Positions 29,004 through 38,203 of a stretch of 64,000 bases of DNA are shown one piece after another (position 1 is the stretch's first letter; each line of letters begins with the position of its first letter). Source of the DNA: Polaromonas sp. AET17H-212 (GTDB taxonomy: Bacteria; Pseudomonadota; Gammaproteobacteria; Burkholderiales; Burkholderiaceae_C); NCBI RefSeq assembly GCF_002379085.1, contig NZ_NBZW01000004.1, positions 115,077 to 179,076 on the forward strand. Direction: 5' to 3'. The notes beneath the pieces are model-generated. The model had not been told where the DNA came from, did not search any database, and was given only the letters and a program-made list of their open reading frames with translations. A program made the translations under genes and the position numbers.

Positions 29004-29489
29004 TCACAGGTAGATCTTTTGCAGCAGCCTGAGCAGGGTTTTGGTCTCGCTGGCAGAGAGCCGGGAGGCGACTTCGGCTTCCAGCGCTGCCGCGGTGTGT
29101 TCGGCGTCGCGCATCAGCTTGCTGCCGCTGGCGGTGAGGTGCAGGCCCATGGCCCGGCCGTCGCGTGGGTGCGGCTTGCGCGCAATCAGCTCACGCTTTT
29201 CCAGGCTGTTGACCATGGCCACCAGGTTGGGGGGCAGGATGCCCAGCGCCGTGCAGAGCTGGCGCGAGGTGATGCCGGGGTTGTGCGTGACCAGCGACAG
29301 CACCGAAAAATCCACCACCCGCAGGTCATAAGGCGCCATGCGCTCCATGAACACTTCGATGACCGCCAGCGCCGCACGCCTGGCGTTGTAGCCGATCAGG
29401 CTTTCCAGGTAGCTGGTGTCGACCTGGTCCACTGTGGCCGTGGCTGTGGCGGCCGGACCGGGCGGTTTGGGAAGATCGCGGGCGCTCAT
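29004..29489 (-). CDS. MarR family transcriptional regulator
   Basis: A 161-residue MarR protein: dimerisation helices at both ends and a winged helix from DFSVLSLVTHNPGITSRQLCTALGILPPNLVAMVNSLEKRELIARKPHPRDGRAMG (29175-29340). Because it is the last gene of a minus-strand unit for aromatic CoA ester formation, and related regulators (FerR/CouR type) sense hydroxycinnamoyl-CoA, I infer it controls this cluster. A perfect palindrome at 38204-38222, in front of the first gene, is a candidate binding site. Confidence 0.9.
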   Translation of the reverse strand: MSARDLPKPPGPAATATATVDQVDTSYLESLIGYNARRAALAVIEVFMERMAPYDLRVVDFSVLSLVTHNPGITSRQLCTALGILPPNLVAMVNSLEKRELIARKPHPRDGRAMGLHLTASGSKLMRDAEHTAAALEAEVASRLSASETKTLLRLLQKIYL

Positions 29490-29639
29490 GGGTTGGGGTC
29501 TTTCTCTGTGCCTGGGTGTCGCGGAGGTGACTCTGTCAGCGGGCCGCGCAGCCCGTTGTTTGCGCCGGGGCGTCCAGCACCTCGTGCCGGATGCTCCGGA
29601 TGTTGTCGAGGCAGGGCTGGCCGTTCATGCGTCAGGCGT

Positions 29640-30383
29640 TCAGGCCGCCGCCGCAGGTTTGCGCGACGCGCCCAGGTAAGTGTCCACCACGCGCGGGTCT
29701 TTCGCGAGGTTGGCGGCCGGGCCGCTCAGGCCGATCTCGCCCATCTCCAGCACGTAGCCATGGTCGGCCGCTTCGAGGGCGGCGCGCGCGTTCTGCTCCA
29801 CCAGCAGGGTGGTCACCCCGGTCAGGCGCAGCGCCTCGATGGTGCGGAAGATTTCACGCACGATCAGCGGCGCCAGGCCCAGGCTAGGTTCGTCGAGCAT
29901 CAGCAGGGTGGGGCGCGACATCAGGGCGCGACCCAGGGCCAGCATCTGCCGCTCGCCGCCGGAGAGGGTGCCGGCCTCCTGCGCGCGGCGCTCCTTCAGG
30001 CGCGGAAACAGTTCGAACACCACCTCCATCTGGTCGCGCCAGGCCTTGTTGTGCAGGCGCACCTGGCGAAAGGCGCCGAGCACGAGGTTGTCTTCCACCG
30101 ACATGCTGCCGAACAGCTCGCGTTTTTCCGGCACCAGGGCGATGCCGAGCATGACGCGTTCCTCCAGCGGCAGGCCGATGATGGAGCGGCCGGCGTATTC
30201 GATGCTGCCAGTGGCCGGCAACACGCCCATGAGCGCGTTGAGCAGGGTGGACTTGCCGGCGCCGTTGGGGCCGATGACGGTGATGATGCTGCCGGCTTCG
30301 GCCTGCAGGGCGATGCCGCGCAGGACCTCGGCCTTGCCGTAGCCGGCGTGGAGGTTGTTGACCTGGAGGAGGGGGGTGCTCAT
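29640..30383 (-). CDS. livF: Branched-chain amino-acid-type ABC transporter ATP-binding protein LivF
   Basis: A 247-residue ABC ATPase: Walker A GPNGAGKST, signature LSGGERQMLALGRALMSRP, Walker B LLMLDEPSLGLAP. I chose the ATG at 30383 (MSTPLLQVNNLHAGYG); the longer frame runs into a MITE-like repeat. It energises uptake together with LivG, LivH, LivM and the LivK-type binding protein encoded upstream. The neighbouring feruloyl-CoA synthase suggests a hydroxycinnamate rather than an amino acid as the solute. Confidence 0.94.
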   Translation of the reverse strand: MSTPLLQVNNLHAGYGKAEVLRGIALQAEAGSIITVIGPNGAGKSTLLNALMGVLPATGSIEYAGRSIIGLPLEERVMLGIALVPEKRELFGSMSVEDNLVLGAFRQVRLHNKAWRDQMEVVFELFPRLKERRAQEAGTLSGGERQMLALGRALMSRPTLLMLDEPSLGLAPLIVREIFRTIEALRLTGVTTLLVEQNARAALEAADHGYVLEMGEIGLSGPAANLAKDPRVVDTYLGASRKPAAAA

Positions 30384-30394
30384 GCTGGAAAACC

Positions 30395-30558
30395 TAGTAG
30401 GCTGAATCAGTGAAAACGCTGGCAAGCGGCTGCCCAGCGGTGTGCCAGGCAAGGCGCAAAGCACAGGCGGGCCCGCAGGCCCGACGCGCATTTGCAACGC
30501 CGCATGGCGCGGCGAGGGGCGGTCGAGTGACAGTGAATTTCATTGATTCAGCCTACTA
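30395..30558. mobile_element. MITE-like element with 15-bp terminal inverted repeats
   Basis: TAGTAGGCTGAATCA at 30395-30409 and its exact complement at 30544-30558 bound a 164-bp non-coding segment. Inner flanking bases are also partly complementary (GTGAAAACGCTG against ATGAAATTCACTG). TA at each end could be a target duplication. The interior is GC-rich with further internal pairing. It fills the livMG-livF spacer, and the livMG stop TAG (30558-30556) lies within its inverted repeat. No transposase is present. Confidence 0.7.
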
Positions 30559-32322
30559 ATGTTCTGTGCCGAGGTAGGCGGCGCGTACCGCCGGGCTGGC
30601 CTGGATCTCTTCCGGCGTGCCTTCGATCAGGCGGGTGCCGAACTCCATGACCACGATGCGGTCGGTGATCTGCATCACCAGGTCCATGTCGTGCTCGACC
30701 AGCAGGATGCTCATGCCCTCGGCCTTGAGCTGGCGCAGCACGTCGATCAGCGCCTGCTTTTCCAGGTAGCGCAAACCGGCGGCGGGCTCGTCGAGCAGCA
30801 GCAGGGCCGGGTCGTTGCACAACGCACGCGCAATTTCCAGCAGCCGCTGCTGGCCCATGGCCAGGTTGCCGGCCAGCTCATGCAGGTGGTTGCCCATGCC
30901 GACGCGGCGCAGCTGCTGCTCGGCCTCGCGCAGCAGGCGCTGTTCCTCGGTGCGGTCCAGCCGCAGCATGGCCGACGGCGCGCCCTTGCTGCCGCGCAGG
31001 TGCGCGCCCAGCGCCACGTTTTCGAGCACCGTCATGTCGGCAATCATCTTGACGTGCTGGAAGGTGCGTGAGATGCCGCGTTTGGCGATCTCGCGCGAGG
31101 GCAGGCTGCTGATGGTTTCGCCGCGGAAGGTGACGCTGCCGCGTGTCAGGCTCAGCACGCCGGTGATCAGGTTGAAGGTGGTGGACTTGCCGGCACCGTT
31201 CGGGCCGATCAGGCCGACGATCTGGCCCGAGGCCACCGAGAAGTTGATGTCGTTGACCGCCACCAGGCCGCCGAACTCCTTGCGGATGTTGCTGGCCTGC
31301 AGCACGACTTCGCCGGCGGCCGGCTTGGCGCGGTGCGGCAGCGGGGCGGCATTTTGCCAGTCCACCTTGCGCGGGGCCTTGGGCAGCTTGCGGTCCACAA
31401 AGGCCCAGATGCCGTCAGGCGCGTACTTGAGCGTGAGCACCAGCAGCACGCCGAACACGATGGTCTCGTAGCTGCCGCTGGTGCCTATGAACATGGGCAG
31501 CAGCACCTGCAGCTGGTCGGCCATGAGTTTGGTGATCGCCACGCCGGTGATGGCGCCCCACACATGGCCGGCGCCGCCGAGCACGGCCATGAACAGGTAC
31601 TCGATGCCCACATGCACGCCGAACGGCGAGGGGTTGACCGAACGCTGGAAGTGCGCAAACAGCCAGCCGGACACCGAGGCAAACAGCGCGGCAATCAGGA
31701 AAATGCCGATCTTGAAGCGCAGCGTGTCGATGCCCATGGACTCGGCCATTTGCGAGCCGGTCTTGAGCGAACGGATCGCACGGCCCACACGCGAATCGAG
31801 CAGGTGAATCAGCGCCAGCGTGCCCAGCAGCACCAGCGACCATGTCAGCAGCAGGTAGACCCGCCCCTGGCCCAGCTCCCAGCCGAACAGCGTCAGGCCG
31901 GTGACACCGAGAATGCCGTCGTATTTGCCCAGCGCGTCCAGGTTGCCCATGGTGTAGTACAGCGACAGGCCCCAGGCCAGCGTGGCCAGCGGCAGGTAGT
32001 GGCCCGACATGCGCAGCGTGATCCAGCCCAGCACCACGGCACAGGCCGCGGTCAGGCCCAGGCCGACGAGCAGCGTGACCCAGGGCGAGAGCCCGGCGTT
32101 CACTGTCAGGTAGGCGCTGGTGTAGGCGCCGATGCCGACAAAGGCCGCCTGCCCGAAGGAGGTCAGGCCGCCGACGCCGGTCAAGAGGATCAGGCCCAGC
32201 ACGGTCAGGCTGGAGATGCCGATGTAGTTGAGCTGGGTGATCCAGAACTCCGGCACGGGCAGGATACAGACCAGCAGCAGCGCGGCGACCAGGACCCACG
32301 GGCCCCATTTGCGGAGGGTCAT
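30556..32322 (-). CDS. Fused LivM permease and LivG ATP-binding protein
   Basis: A 588-residue fusion. The N-terminal half (to about residue 320) is a LivM permease with repeated hydrophobic helices and LTGVGGLTSFGQAAFVGIGAY; the C-terminal half is a LivG ATPase with Walker A GPNGAGKSTTFNLITG, signature LAMGQQRLLEIARAL and Walker B LLLLDEPAAGL. GGAG sits before the ATG at 32322, so the ATG five codons upstream is not favoured. Such fusions are common in aromatic-acid Liv systems. The stop codon overlaps the end of a MITE-like element. Confidence 0.93.
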   Translation of the reverse strand: MTLRKWGPWVLVAALLLVCILPVPEFWITQLNYIGISSLTVLGLILLTGVGGLTSFGQAAFVGIGAYTSAYLTVNAGLSPWVTLLVGLGLTAACAVVLGWITLRMSGHYLPLATLAWGLSLYYTMGNLDALGKYDGILGVTGLTLFGWELGQGRVYLLLTWSLVLLGTLALIHLLDSRVGRAIRSLKTGSQMAESMGIDTLRFKIGIFLIAALFASVSGWLFAHFQRSVNPSPFGVHVGIEYLFMAVLGGAGHVWGAITGVAITKLMADQLQVLLPMFIGTSGSYETIVFGVLLVLTLKYAPDGIWAFVDRKLPKAPRKVDWQNAAPLPHRAKPAAGEVVLQASNIRKEFGGLVAVNDINFSVASGQIVGLIGPNGAGKSTTFNLITGVLSLTRGSVTFRGETISSLPSREIAKRGISRTFQHVKMIADMTVLENVALGAHLRGSKGAPSAMLRLDRTEEQRLLREAEQQLRRVGMGNHLHELAGNLAMGQQRLLEIARALCNDPALLLLDEPAAGLRYLEKQALIDVLRQLKAEGMSILLVEHDMDLVMQITDRIVVMEFGTRLIEGTPEEIQASPAVRAAYLGTEH

Positions 32323-32323
32323 G

Positions 32324-33364
32324 TCAGTGCTCCTCATCCGAGTGCCCGCCCTTGAGCGAGCGCCACAGCAGCACCGGCAGGATCAGCGTGAAGACGATGA
32401 CTTCCTTGAAGGCGCTGGCCCAGAAGGAGCCGAAGGCTTCGATGATGCCGACGGCCAGCGCGCCTATGGCCGCGCCCGGGTAGCTGGCCAGGCCGCCGAT
32501 GACGGCCGCCACAAAACCCTTGAGGCCGATGAGAAAACCCGAGTCGTAAAACACGGTGGTGGTGGGGCCGATCAGCAGGCCCGACAACGCGCCTATCAGC
32601 GCCGCCATGGCCAGGGTCAGCTGGCCGGCGGTTTGCGAGGAGATACCCATCAGGCGCGCGCCCAGGCGGTTCACCGCGGTCGCACGCAGGGCCTTGCCAT
32701 ACAGCGTGCGCTCAAAAAACAGCCACAACATCACGATCAGCGCCATCGACGCCAGCGCAATGATCACCGCCTGGCCGGACAGGTTGACCGCCCCCAGGCT
32801 GAAGCGCGCGTCCCAGAAGGGCGGGTTGCGAAAACCTTCGGCACCAAAAAACAGCAGGCCCAGGCCGGTCAGCGCAAAATGCACGCCCACCGAGACAATC
32901 AGCAGCACCAGCGAACTGGCATCGGCCAGCGACTGGTAGGCCAGGCGGTAGACCAGCGGCCCGAAACAGGTGACGATGCAGACCGACAGCAGCGCCTGCA
33001 CCAGCAGCGAAAACTGCTGCGGCGCGGCCCACAGCGTGAACAGCGACACCGCGGCCGGGGCGACCAGCACCTTGAGGCCGGCCAGCAGGGCGGTGCCGGC
33101 AAGCCGGTAACGCTTCCAGGTTTGCCAGGCCTCGGCCAGCGCGGCCAGGCCGGCCAGCAGCAGCAGCAGCCAGATCGTGCCCGGCACCTTGCCGGTCTGC
33201 AAAATCGCCAGCGTCAGCGCGCCATAGGTGACGAACTCGCCCTGCGGAATGAAGATGACGCGGGTCACGGCAAACACCAGCACGGTGGCCAGTCCCAGCA
33301 GCGCATAAATAGCGCCATTGGTCAGGCCATCGACCAGCAGGATGCTGGCAATTGAAAAATCCAT
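32324..33364 (-). CDS. livH: Branched-chain-type ABC transporter permease LivH
   Basis: A 346-residue polytopic permease: [31 protein letters not shown] start (32, family-typical, at 33364-33270), LivH motif near [15 protein letters not shown], and the Gly-rich loop [27 protein letters not shown] near the C-terminus. It pairs with LivM as the membrane channel. It lies one base from the LivMG gene, so the two are certainly co-translated, and follows livK after a 90-bp spacer containing a strong hairpin. Confidence 0.94.
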   Translation of the reverse strand: MDFSIASILLVDGLTNGAIYALLGLATVLVFAVTRVIFIPQGEFVTYGALTLAILQTGKVPGTIWLLLLLAGLAALAEAWQTWKRYRLAGTALLAGLKVLVAPAAVSLFTLWAAPQQFSLLVQALLSVCIVTCFGPLVYRLAYQSLADASSLVLLIVSVGVHFALTGLGLLFFGAEGFRNPPFWDARFSLGAVNLSGQAVIIALASMALIVMLWLFFERTLYGKALRATAVNRLGARLMGISSQTAGQLTLAMAALIGALSGLLIGPTTTVFYDSGFLIGLKGFVAAVIGGLASYPGAAIGALAVGIIEAFGSFWASAFKEVIVFTLILPVLLWRSLKGGHSDEEH

Positions 33365-33401
33365 AACTACCTTCAGGAAACCCGTGAAAACGGTGGGCGC
33401 C

Positions 33402-33430
33402 GGGCGGGGCGGCTGGAGGCCGACCCGCCC
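33402..33430 (-). other. GC hairpin in the livK-livH spacer
   Basis: GGGCGGG-g-CGGC, loop TGGAG, then GCCG-a-CCCGCCC: an 11-bp stem with one mismatch. It sits between the stop of the binding-protein gene and the start of the permease. No T-run follows on the minus strand, so an RNA-stabilising or attenuating role is more likely than full termination. Confidence 0.55.
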
Positions 33431-33454
33431 GCTGGCATCCGCAATGCCGCTTGC

Positions 33455-34594
33455 TTATTTAGGCTGCAACTTCCAGTCGCCATTGACGATCTGCATGATC
33501 ACGCCGGTGTCGTCGGTGTAACCCGCATGGTTGGTTGCGGTGTAGTTGACCGTGCCATGGAACAGCGGGATCGGGCCGGCGTTTTCCAGCGCGGCCTTGA
33601 GCGCACCGCGGAACTCCTTGGTGCCGGGCTTGGCGGTCTTCAGGGCGATGGGAATGATCTTCTGCAGGATCACGGACGCGTCATAGGCGTGGCCGGCAAA
33701 CGGGTTGCGGCTGTTCGGGCCGTAGATTTTTTCCCAGGCCGTCACGTGGGCCAGGGCCACCTGCTTGCTGGGGTGGTTGGCGGGCAGTTGCTCGGCCACG
33801 ACGCCGGGACCGGCCACGACAAACGCGCCTTCCACGTCCTTGCCGCCGACACGCATCAGGTCGCGCGAGGCTGCGCCGTGGGTCTGGTAAATCTTGCCCT
33901 TGTAGCCGCGCTCGATCAGCGCCTTGTGCGGCATGGCGGCACCGCTGCCCGAGGCGACGATCAGGATGGCGTCGGGATTGCCGGCCGTGACTTTCAGGGC
34001 CTGGCCGGTGACGCTGGTGTCGGTGCGGGCAAAACGCTCTTCGGACACAAACTTCATGTCGGTGCCGGCCATCTTGACCTTCATGTCGCGCAGGAAGAGT
34101 TCGCCGTACGCGTCGGCGTAGCCGAGGAAGCCGACCGTCTTGACGCCGGTTTTTTTCATGTGGGCCGCGATGGCGTGCGACATCACCAGCGTGGACTGCG
34201 GCGTGTTGTAAGACCAGGGCGCCTTGCCGGTGGACACGTCGATGGGGGCAAAGGTCAGGTGCATGGTGCCGGTTTCCGCGGCGACGGCGGCGACGGCGTT
34301 GGCCGGCGGCGTGGCGGCCGAACCCATCAGGATGTCGACCTTGTCGTCCGTCACGAAGCGGCGCGCGTTTTTCGTGGCGTTGGTGGGGTCGGTGGCATCG
34401 TCAAGAATGATGACGTTGAGTTTTTCCCCGCCAATGCTGGTGGGCCACAGGGCAATGGCGTTCTTGATCGGGATGCCCAGTGCCGAGGTCGGCCCGGTCA
34501 GCGGCAGGCTGACGCCGATGTTGATGTCGGCCAGGGCGGCGCCTGCCGCCGAACCAGCCAGGGCGAGGGCGAGTAGGGATTTGGTAAAGGTCAT
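33455..34594 (-). CDS. Liv-type periplasmic substrate-binding protein
   Basis: A 379-residue type I periplasmic binding protein. The signal peptide SLLALALAGSAAGAALA is followed by DINIGVSLPLTGPTSALG, the start of the mature Leu/Ile/Val-binding fold, and later RRFVTDDKVDILMGSAATPPANAV. In Rhodopseudomonas, similar CouP proteins bind hydroxycinnamates; the neighbouring feruloyl-CoA synthase suggests the same class of ligand here. A good ribosome site AGGAG lies before the ATG. It is the first transport gene of the unit. Confidence 0.93.
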   Translation of the reverse strand: MTFTKSLLALALAGSAAGAALADINIGVSLPLTGPTSALGIPIKNAIALWPTSIGGEKLNVIILDDATDPTNATKNARRFVTDDKVDILMGSAATPPANAVAAVAAETGTMHLTFAPIDVSTGKAPWSYNTPQSTLVMSHAIAAHMKKTGVKTVGFLGYADAYGELFLRDMKVKMAGTDMKFVSEERFARTDTSVTGQALKVTAGNPDAILIVASGSGAAMPHKALIERGYKGKIYQTHGAASRDLMRVGGKDVEGAFVVAGPGVVAEQLPANHPSKQVALAHVTAWEKIYGPNSRNPFAGHAYDASVILQKIIPIALKTAKPGTKEFRGALKAALENAGPIPLFHGTVNYTATNHAGYTDDTGVIMQIVNGDWKLQPK

Positions 34595-34653
34595 GCTAGG
34601 TCTCCTGTTGTAAAAATGGACACGAAAATCAAGGCGGGAACAAAGTCAGAAAA

Positions 34654-34680
34654 GTCAGCCAGGTCAGCCAGGTCAGCCAG
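34654..34680. repeat. Tandem nonanucleotide repeat (GTCAGCCAG)3
   Basis: Three perfect copies plus a degenerate fourth (GTCCGGCAG) lie in the spacer between the SDR gene and the binding-protein gene, both on the minus strand. Confidence 0.7.
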
Positions 34681-34711
34681 GTCCGGCAGGCGGGTTGCGC
34701 CTGCGCCTGTT

Positions 34712-35476
34712 TCAGCGCGGCGCCATGCGCAGGGCGCCGTCGAGCCGGATCACTTCGCCGTTGAGGTGGTTGTTGGTGACGATATGGCATGCCAGCTGCG
34801 CGAACTCTTCGGGTTTTCCCAGGCGCGGCGGAAAAGGAATCGAGGCGGCGAGCGACTGTTGCACCGGTTCGGGCAGCTGCTTCATCAGCGGCGTGCTGAA
34901 CAGGCCGGGCGCGATGGTGCAGACGCGGATGCCGTGTTGCGCCAGGTCGCGCGCCATCGGCAGGGTCATGCCGACCAGGCCGCCCTTGGATGCGCTGTAG
35001 GCCTGCTGGCCCACCTGGCCGTCGAAAGCGGCGACCGAGGCGGTGAACATCATGACGCCCCGCTCGCTATCGTCCAGCGGGTCCAGCTTCACACAGTCGG
35101 CCGCAAACAGCCGGCTCATGTTGTAGCTGCCAATCAGGTTGACGTTGATGACTTTCGCAAAATCTTCCAGCGGCGCGGCCTGGCCGTCCTTGCCGACCAC
35201 GCGTTTGGCCGAGCCGATGCCGGCAATGTTCATCAGGATGCGCGCCGGGCCATGCGCCGCCGTGGCCTTGGCCAAGGCTGCGGCCACGCTGTCGGGGCTG
35301 GTGATGTCGCACAGGCAGGCCACGCCGCCGATGTCGGCCGCCACTTTTTCGGCCAGCGCGAGGTTGACGTCGAGCACCGCGACCTTGGCGCCCAGCCGCG
35401 CGAGTTCGCGTGCAGTGGCTTCGCCCAGGCCCGAGGCCCCACCGGTGACGAGGGCGGCTTGTCCGTCGATCTTCAT
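34712..35476 (-). CDS. Short-chain dehydrogenase, 3-hydroxyacyl-CoA dehydrogenase-like
   Basis: A 254-residue SDR: NAD-binding TGGASGLGEAT at the N-terminus, NIAGIG, and the catalytic YSASKGG. The pattern MKIDGQAALVTGGASGLG with GQQAYSASKGGLVGMTLPMARDLA resembles HSD17B10-type 3-hydroxyacyl-CoA dehydrogenases. Next to a feruloyl-CoA synthase and an enoyl-CoA hydratase it could oxidise the hydrated CoA ester, implying a beta-oxidation-like side-chain route instead of the retro-aldol cleavage to vanillin. It overlaps the synthase stop by four bases. Confidence 0.9.
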   Translation of the reverse strand: MKIDGQAALVTGGASGLGEATARELARLGAKVAVLDVNLALAEKVAADIGGVACLCDITSPDSVAAALAKATAAHGPARILMNIAGIGSAKRVVGKDGQAAPLEDFAKVINVNLIGSYNMSRLFAADCVKLDPLDDSERGVMMFTASVAAFDGQVGQQAYSASKGGLVGMTLPMARDLAQHGIRVCTIAPGLFSTPLMKQLPEPVQQSLAASIPFPPRLGKPEEFAQLACHIVTNNHLNGEVIRLDGALRMAPR

Positions 35477-37356
35477 GGCTTGTCCTGTTGTGGCTGGATG
35501 GTGAAAGGCAGCGTGCCGCCGTGCATCGCGTCGGCAAGTGCGGCGCGGTGTTTGAGTACGGCGCGCTGGTTGATGGAACCCTTGTCGGTGACCTCGCCCT
35601 TGTCGATGGACGGCGGCTCGGCCATCAGGTGCAGCCGGGCCACGCGGCTGGCGCTGCCGGTGGCACTGGCGGCCAGCGTGTTGGCCACCTGCTGGAAATG
35701 CGCCTGCACCGGCGCGCTTTCCAGCACCTGCTGCAGGGGCGCATGGTCCGGCAGGCCGGCCAGCTTGCGCACGGCCGGGGTCGGAAAAATGAGCGCCCCG
35801 ACTTCATTGAGGTTGAGCCCGGTGATCACCGCGTCCTGCACATAAGGTGCGCCGGCGGCAATGATTTTTGCGCGCAGCGGCCCCACGCTGACAAAGGTGC
35901 CGGTCGCAAGCTTGAAGTCTTCGGCAATGCGGCCGTCAAAACGCAGGCCCAGGTGCGGGTCGTTTTCGTCGATCCACAACACGGCATCCCCCGTCGAGAA
36001 AAAGCCTTCCTCGTCGAAACTCTCCCGCGTGGCCTCTTCGTTGCGCCAGTAGCCCGGTGTGATGTTCGGGCCTTTGTAGCGCACTTCGGTCTTGCCGTCG
36101 ACCGGCACCAGCTTGAGCTCCAGGCCGGGCGTCGGCACACCGAGGTGACCGGCCTTGACATTGGGGTTGGTGACGAACACCGCAAAAGGCGAGGACTCGG
36201 TCATGCCCAGACCCGTGCCCATGACGATGCGTTCGCCGATCTCGCGTTCCTGGGTCTCGTGCAGCGCATCCCACACGGGCTGGGCCAGTGCCGCGCCGGA
36301 GTAGAAAAACATCTTCACGCGCGACAGCAGGTTTTTGCGCAGGACGTCGTCGGTCTTCATTGCGTTGGCGATGGCCTCGAAGCCGGTCGGTACATTGAAG
36401 TACAGCGTGGGTGCAATTTCGCGCAGGTTGCGCAGGGTCTCGCCCATCAGTGCCGGTGTCGGTTTGCCATCGTCGATGTAAAGCGTGCCGCCGTTGTACA
36501 GGGTCAGCCCGACGTTGTGGTTGCCGCCGAAGGTGTGGTTCCAGGGCAGCCAGTCCACCAGCACAGGCGGTTCTTCGGCCAGCACCGGCATCGACTGGCG
36601 CATCTGCTGCTGGTTGGCGCACCACATGCGGTGGGTGTTGACCACCGCCTTGGGCATCTTGGTCGAGCCCGAGGTGAACAGGAACTTGCTGATCGTGTCC
36701 GGCCCGGTCGCCTGCATCGCGGCGTCCACCTGCGCAGTCGGCACGGTGGCCAGCAGCGAGGCCAGCGACGTCGTCGGACGGCCTTCGAGCGAACCCTCGT
36801 GCAGCACCACTTCCACGTCGGCACCGACGGCCGCCTGGATCGCCTTGCCGTAACGCGCGGCATCGGTGGCAAACACCAGCCCCGGGGTCAGCGTGTGAAG
36901 AATGTGGCGCAGCTTGTCGTAGTCCTGGCTGACCAGGCAATAGGCCGGCGAGGCCGGGGAGTAAGGAATGCCGGCATACAGGCAGCCCAGCGCGAGCTGC
37001 GCATGCTCCAGCCCGTTTTCGCTGAGGATCACCACGGGGCGGTCGGCGCTCAGGCCGCGGTCCAACAGCGCTTGCCCGAGGGCGCGTGCGCTGGCCAGCG
37101 CCTGGCCGTAGCTCAGGTGCTGCCAGTCGCCGGTGCTGCCGTCGGCCTGGCGGACCCGGCGCGCCAGAAAGCTGCGTTCCGGCACGGTTTGTGCCCAGTG
37201 GAGAAAGCGGTCCGTGATGCGCGCCGCATAGTCGCCCAGGGGCTGGTCCGCCTTGATGTAACGCGTTCCACCGGCGCCTTCGCGAGCGGCGATACGTGTC
37301 ACGCCGAAGGTCAGGGGCCGGTAGCGGGGGGCGGAAGGAATTTTTGTCTCGCTCAT
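35473..37356 (-). CDS. fcs: Feruloyl-CoA synthase
   Basis: A 627-residue acyl-adenylate-forming enzyme. The P-loop-like motif is FLFTSGSTKMPKAVVNTHRM; the A5 region is GTGLGMTESSPF, and the ATP-binding Asp lies in FFSTGDAVLWID. The N-terminus RYRPLTFGVTRIAAREGAGGTRYI is typical of feruloyl-CoA synthases. It activates ferulate, coumarate or caffeate to the CoA thioester in the cytoplasm. It overlaps the SDR gene by four bases and lies 29 bp after the enoyl-CoA hydratase stop. Confidence 0.93.
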   Translation of the reverse strand: MSETKIPSAPRYRPLTFGVTRIAAREGAGGTRYIKADQPLGDYAARITDRFLHWAQTVPERSFLARRVRQADGSTGDWQHLSYGQALASARALGQALLDRGLSADRPVVILSENGLEHAQLALGCLYAGIPYSPASPAYCLVSQDYDKLRHILHTLTPGLVFATDAARYGKAIQAAVGADVEVVLHEGSLEGRPTTSLASLLATVPTAQVDAAMQATGPDTISKFLFTSGSTKMPKAVVNTHRMWCANQQQMRQSMPVLAEEPPVLVDWLPWNHTFGGNHNVGLTLYNGGTLYIDDGKPTPALMGETLRNLREIAPTLYFNVPTGFEAIANAMKTDDVLRKNLLSRVKMFFYSGAALAQPVWDALHETQEREIGERIVMGTGLGMTESSPFAVFVTNPNVKAGHLGVPTPGLELKLVPVDGKTEVRYKGPNITPGYWRNEEATRESFDEEGFFSTGDAVLWIDENDPHLGLRFDGRIAEDFKLATGTFVSVGPLRAKIIAAGAPYVQDAVITGLNLNEVGALIFPTPAVRKLAGLPDHAPLQQVLESAPVQAHFQQVANTLAASATGSASRVARLHLMAEPPSIDKGEVTDKGSINQRAVLKHRAALADAMHGGTLPFTIQPQQDKP

Positions 37357-37385
37357 GTCTTTTCTTGTCGTGGCTGGGGAGGGGA

Positions 37386-38180
37386 TCAGTCTTTGCTGAC
37401 CTTGTTGGCCTTGCCATCGAGGAAGGCCTGGACCCGGGCCTTGGCCTCGGGCGCGCTCTGTGCAATGGCGGCCATCAAGGACTCGGTGAAAAAGCCCTGG
37501 TCGGCCGGTTGTTCGGCGATGCGGGGCAGGGCGTGCATCAGCGCGTAGTTGGTCAGCGGTGCATTGGCGGCCACCCGCTGTGCAAGCTCCAGCGCCTTGT
37601 CGAAGGCCTGGCCCTCGGGCACCAGGTACTGCGCAAAACCGGCGCGTTCACCGTCCTGGGCGTTGTAGACACGGCCGGTCAGCATCATGTCGGTCATGCA
37701 GGCGACACCCACCAGCTTGGGAATGCGCACCGATCCGCCGCCGCCGACAAAAATGCCGCGCGAACCTTCCGGCAGTGCGTAAAACGCGGACGCATCGGCC
37801 ACACGGATGTGACAGGCGCTGGCCAGCTCCAGCCCGCCGCCGACCACCGCGCCGTGCAACGCGGCAATCACCGGCACCGGGCCGTACTGGACCCGTTCCA
37901 GCGCGGCGTGCCACATGCGGGAGTGGTGCATGCCCTGGCCCGCATCACGCTCCTGCAGTTCGCCAAGATCCAGCCCGGCGCAGAAATGGGCGCCTTCACC
38001 GTGGATCACGGCGGCGCGCACGGTGGCCGGCAGGTTGTCAAACATGTCTCGCAGCGCCAGGATCAGCCCGTCGTTGAGGGCGTTGCGTTTGGCGGGGCGG
38101 CTCAGGCGGATCACGGCGATCTCCTGGTGGTCGCCGCGGAGCTCAAGCTGGAGGTCGGTGGAAGGTTTTTTGGTGCTCAT
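37386..38180 (-). CDS. Enoyl-CoA hydratase/crotonase of the hydroxycinnamate cluster
   Basis: A 264-residue crotonase-fold protein with oxyanion motifs GAHFCAGLDLGELQER and ALHGAVVGGGLELASACHIRVA, and the loop PEGSRGIFVGGGGSVRIPKLVG. It probably hydrates feruloyl-CoA-type thioesters; whether it also has lyase activity yielding vanillin is not clear, and no vanillin dehydrogenase gene is nearby. I chose the ATG at 38180 (MSTKKPSTDLQLEL); the longer frame runs through the operator region. It is the first gene of the minus-strand unit, and no Shine-Dalgarno is evident. Confidence 0.9.
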   Translation of the reverse strand: MSTKKPSTDLQLELRGDHQEIAVIRLSRPAKRNALNDGLILALRDMFDNLPATVRAAVIHGEGAHFCAGLDLGELQERDAGQGMHHSRMWHAALERVQYGPVPVIAALHGAVVGGGLELASACHIRVADASAFYALPEGSRGIFVGGGGSVRIPKLVGVACMTDMMLTGRVYNAQDGERAGFAQYLVPEGQAFDKALELAQRVAANAPLTNYALMHALPRIAEQPADQGFFTESLMAAIAQSAPEAKARVQAFLDGKANKVSKD

Positions 38181-38203
38181 GGGAGGTTTGCAAGTTGCAT
38201 CGA

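Noticed and set aside
30384..30497. N-terminal extension of LivF from the longest frame
   Set aside because: The extra 38 codons come from the MITE-like element; the conserved LivF start is at 30383.
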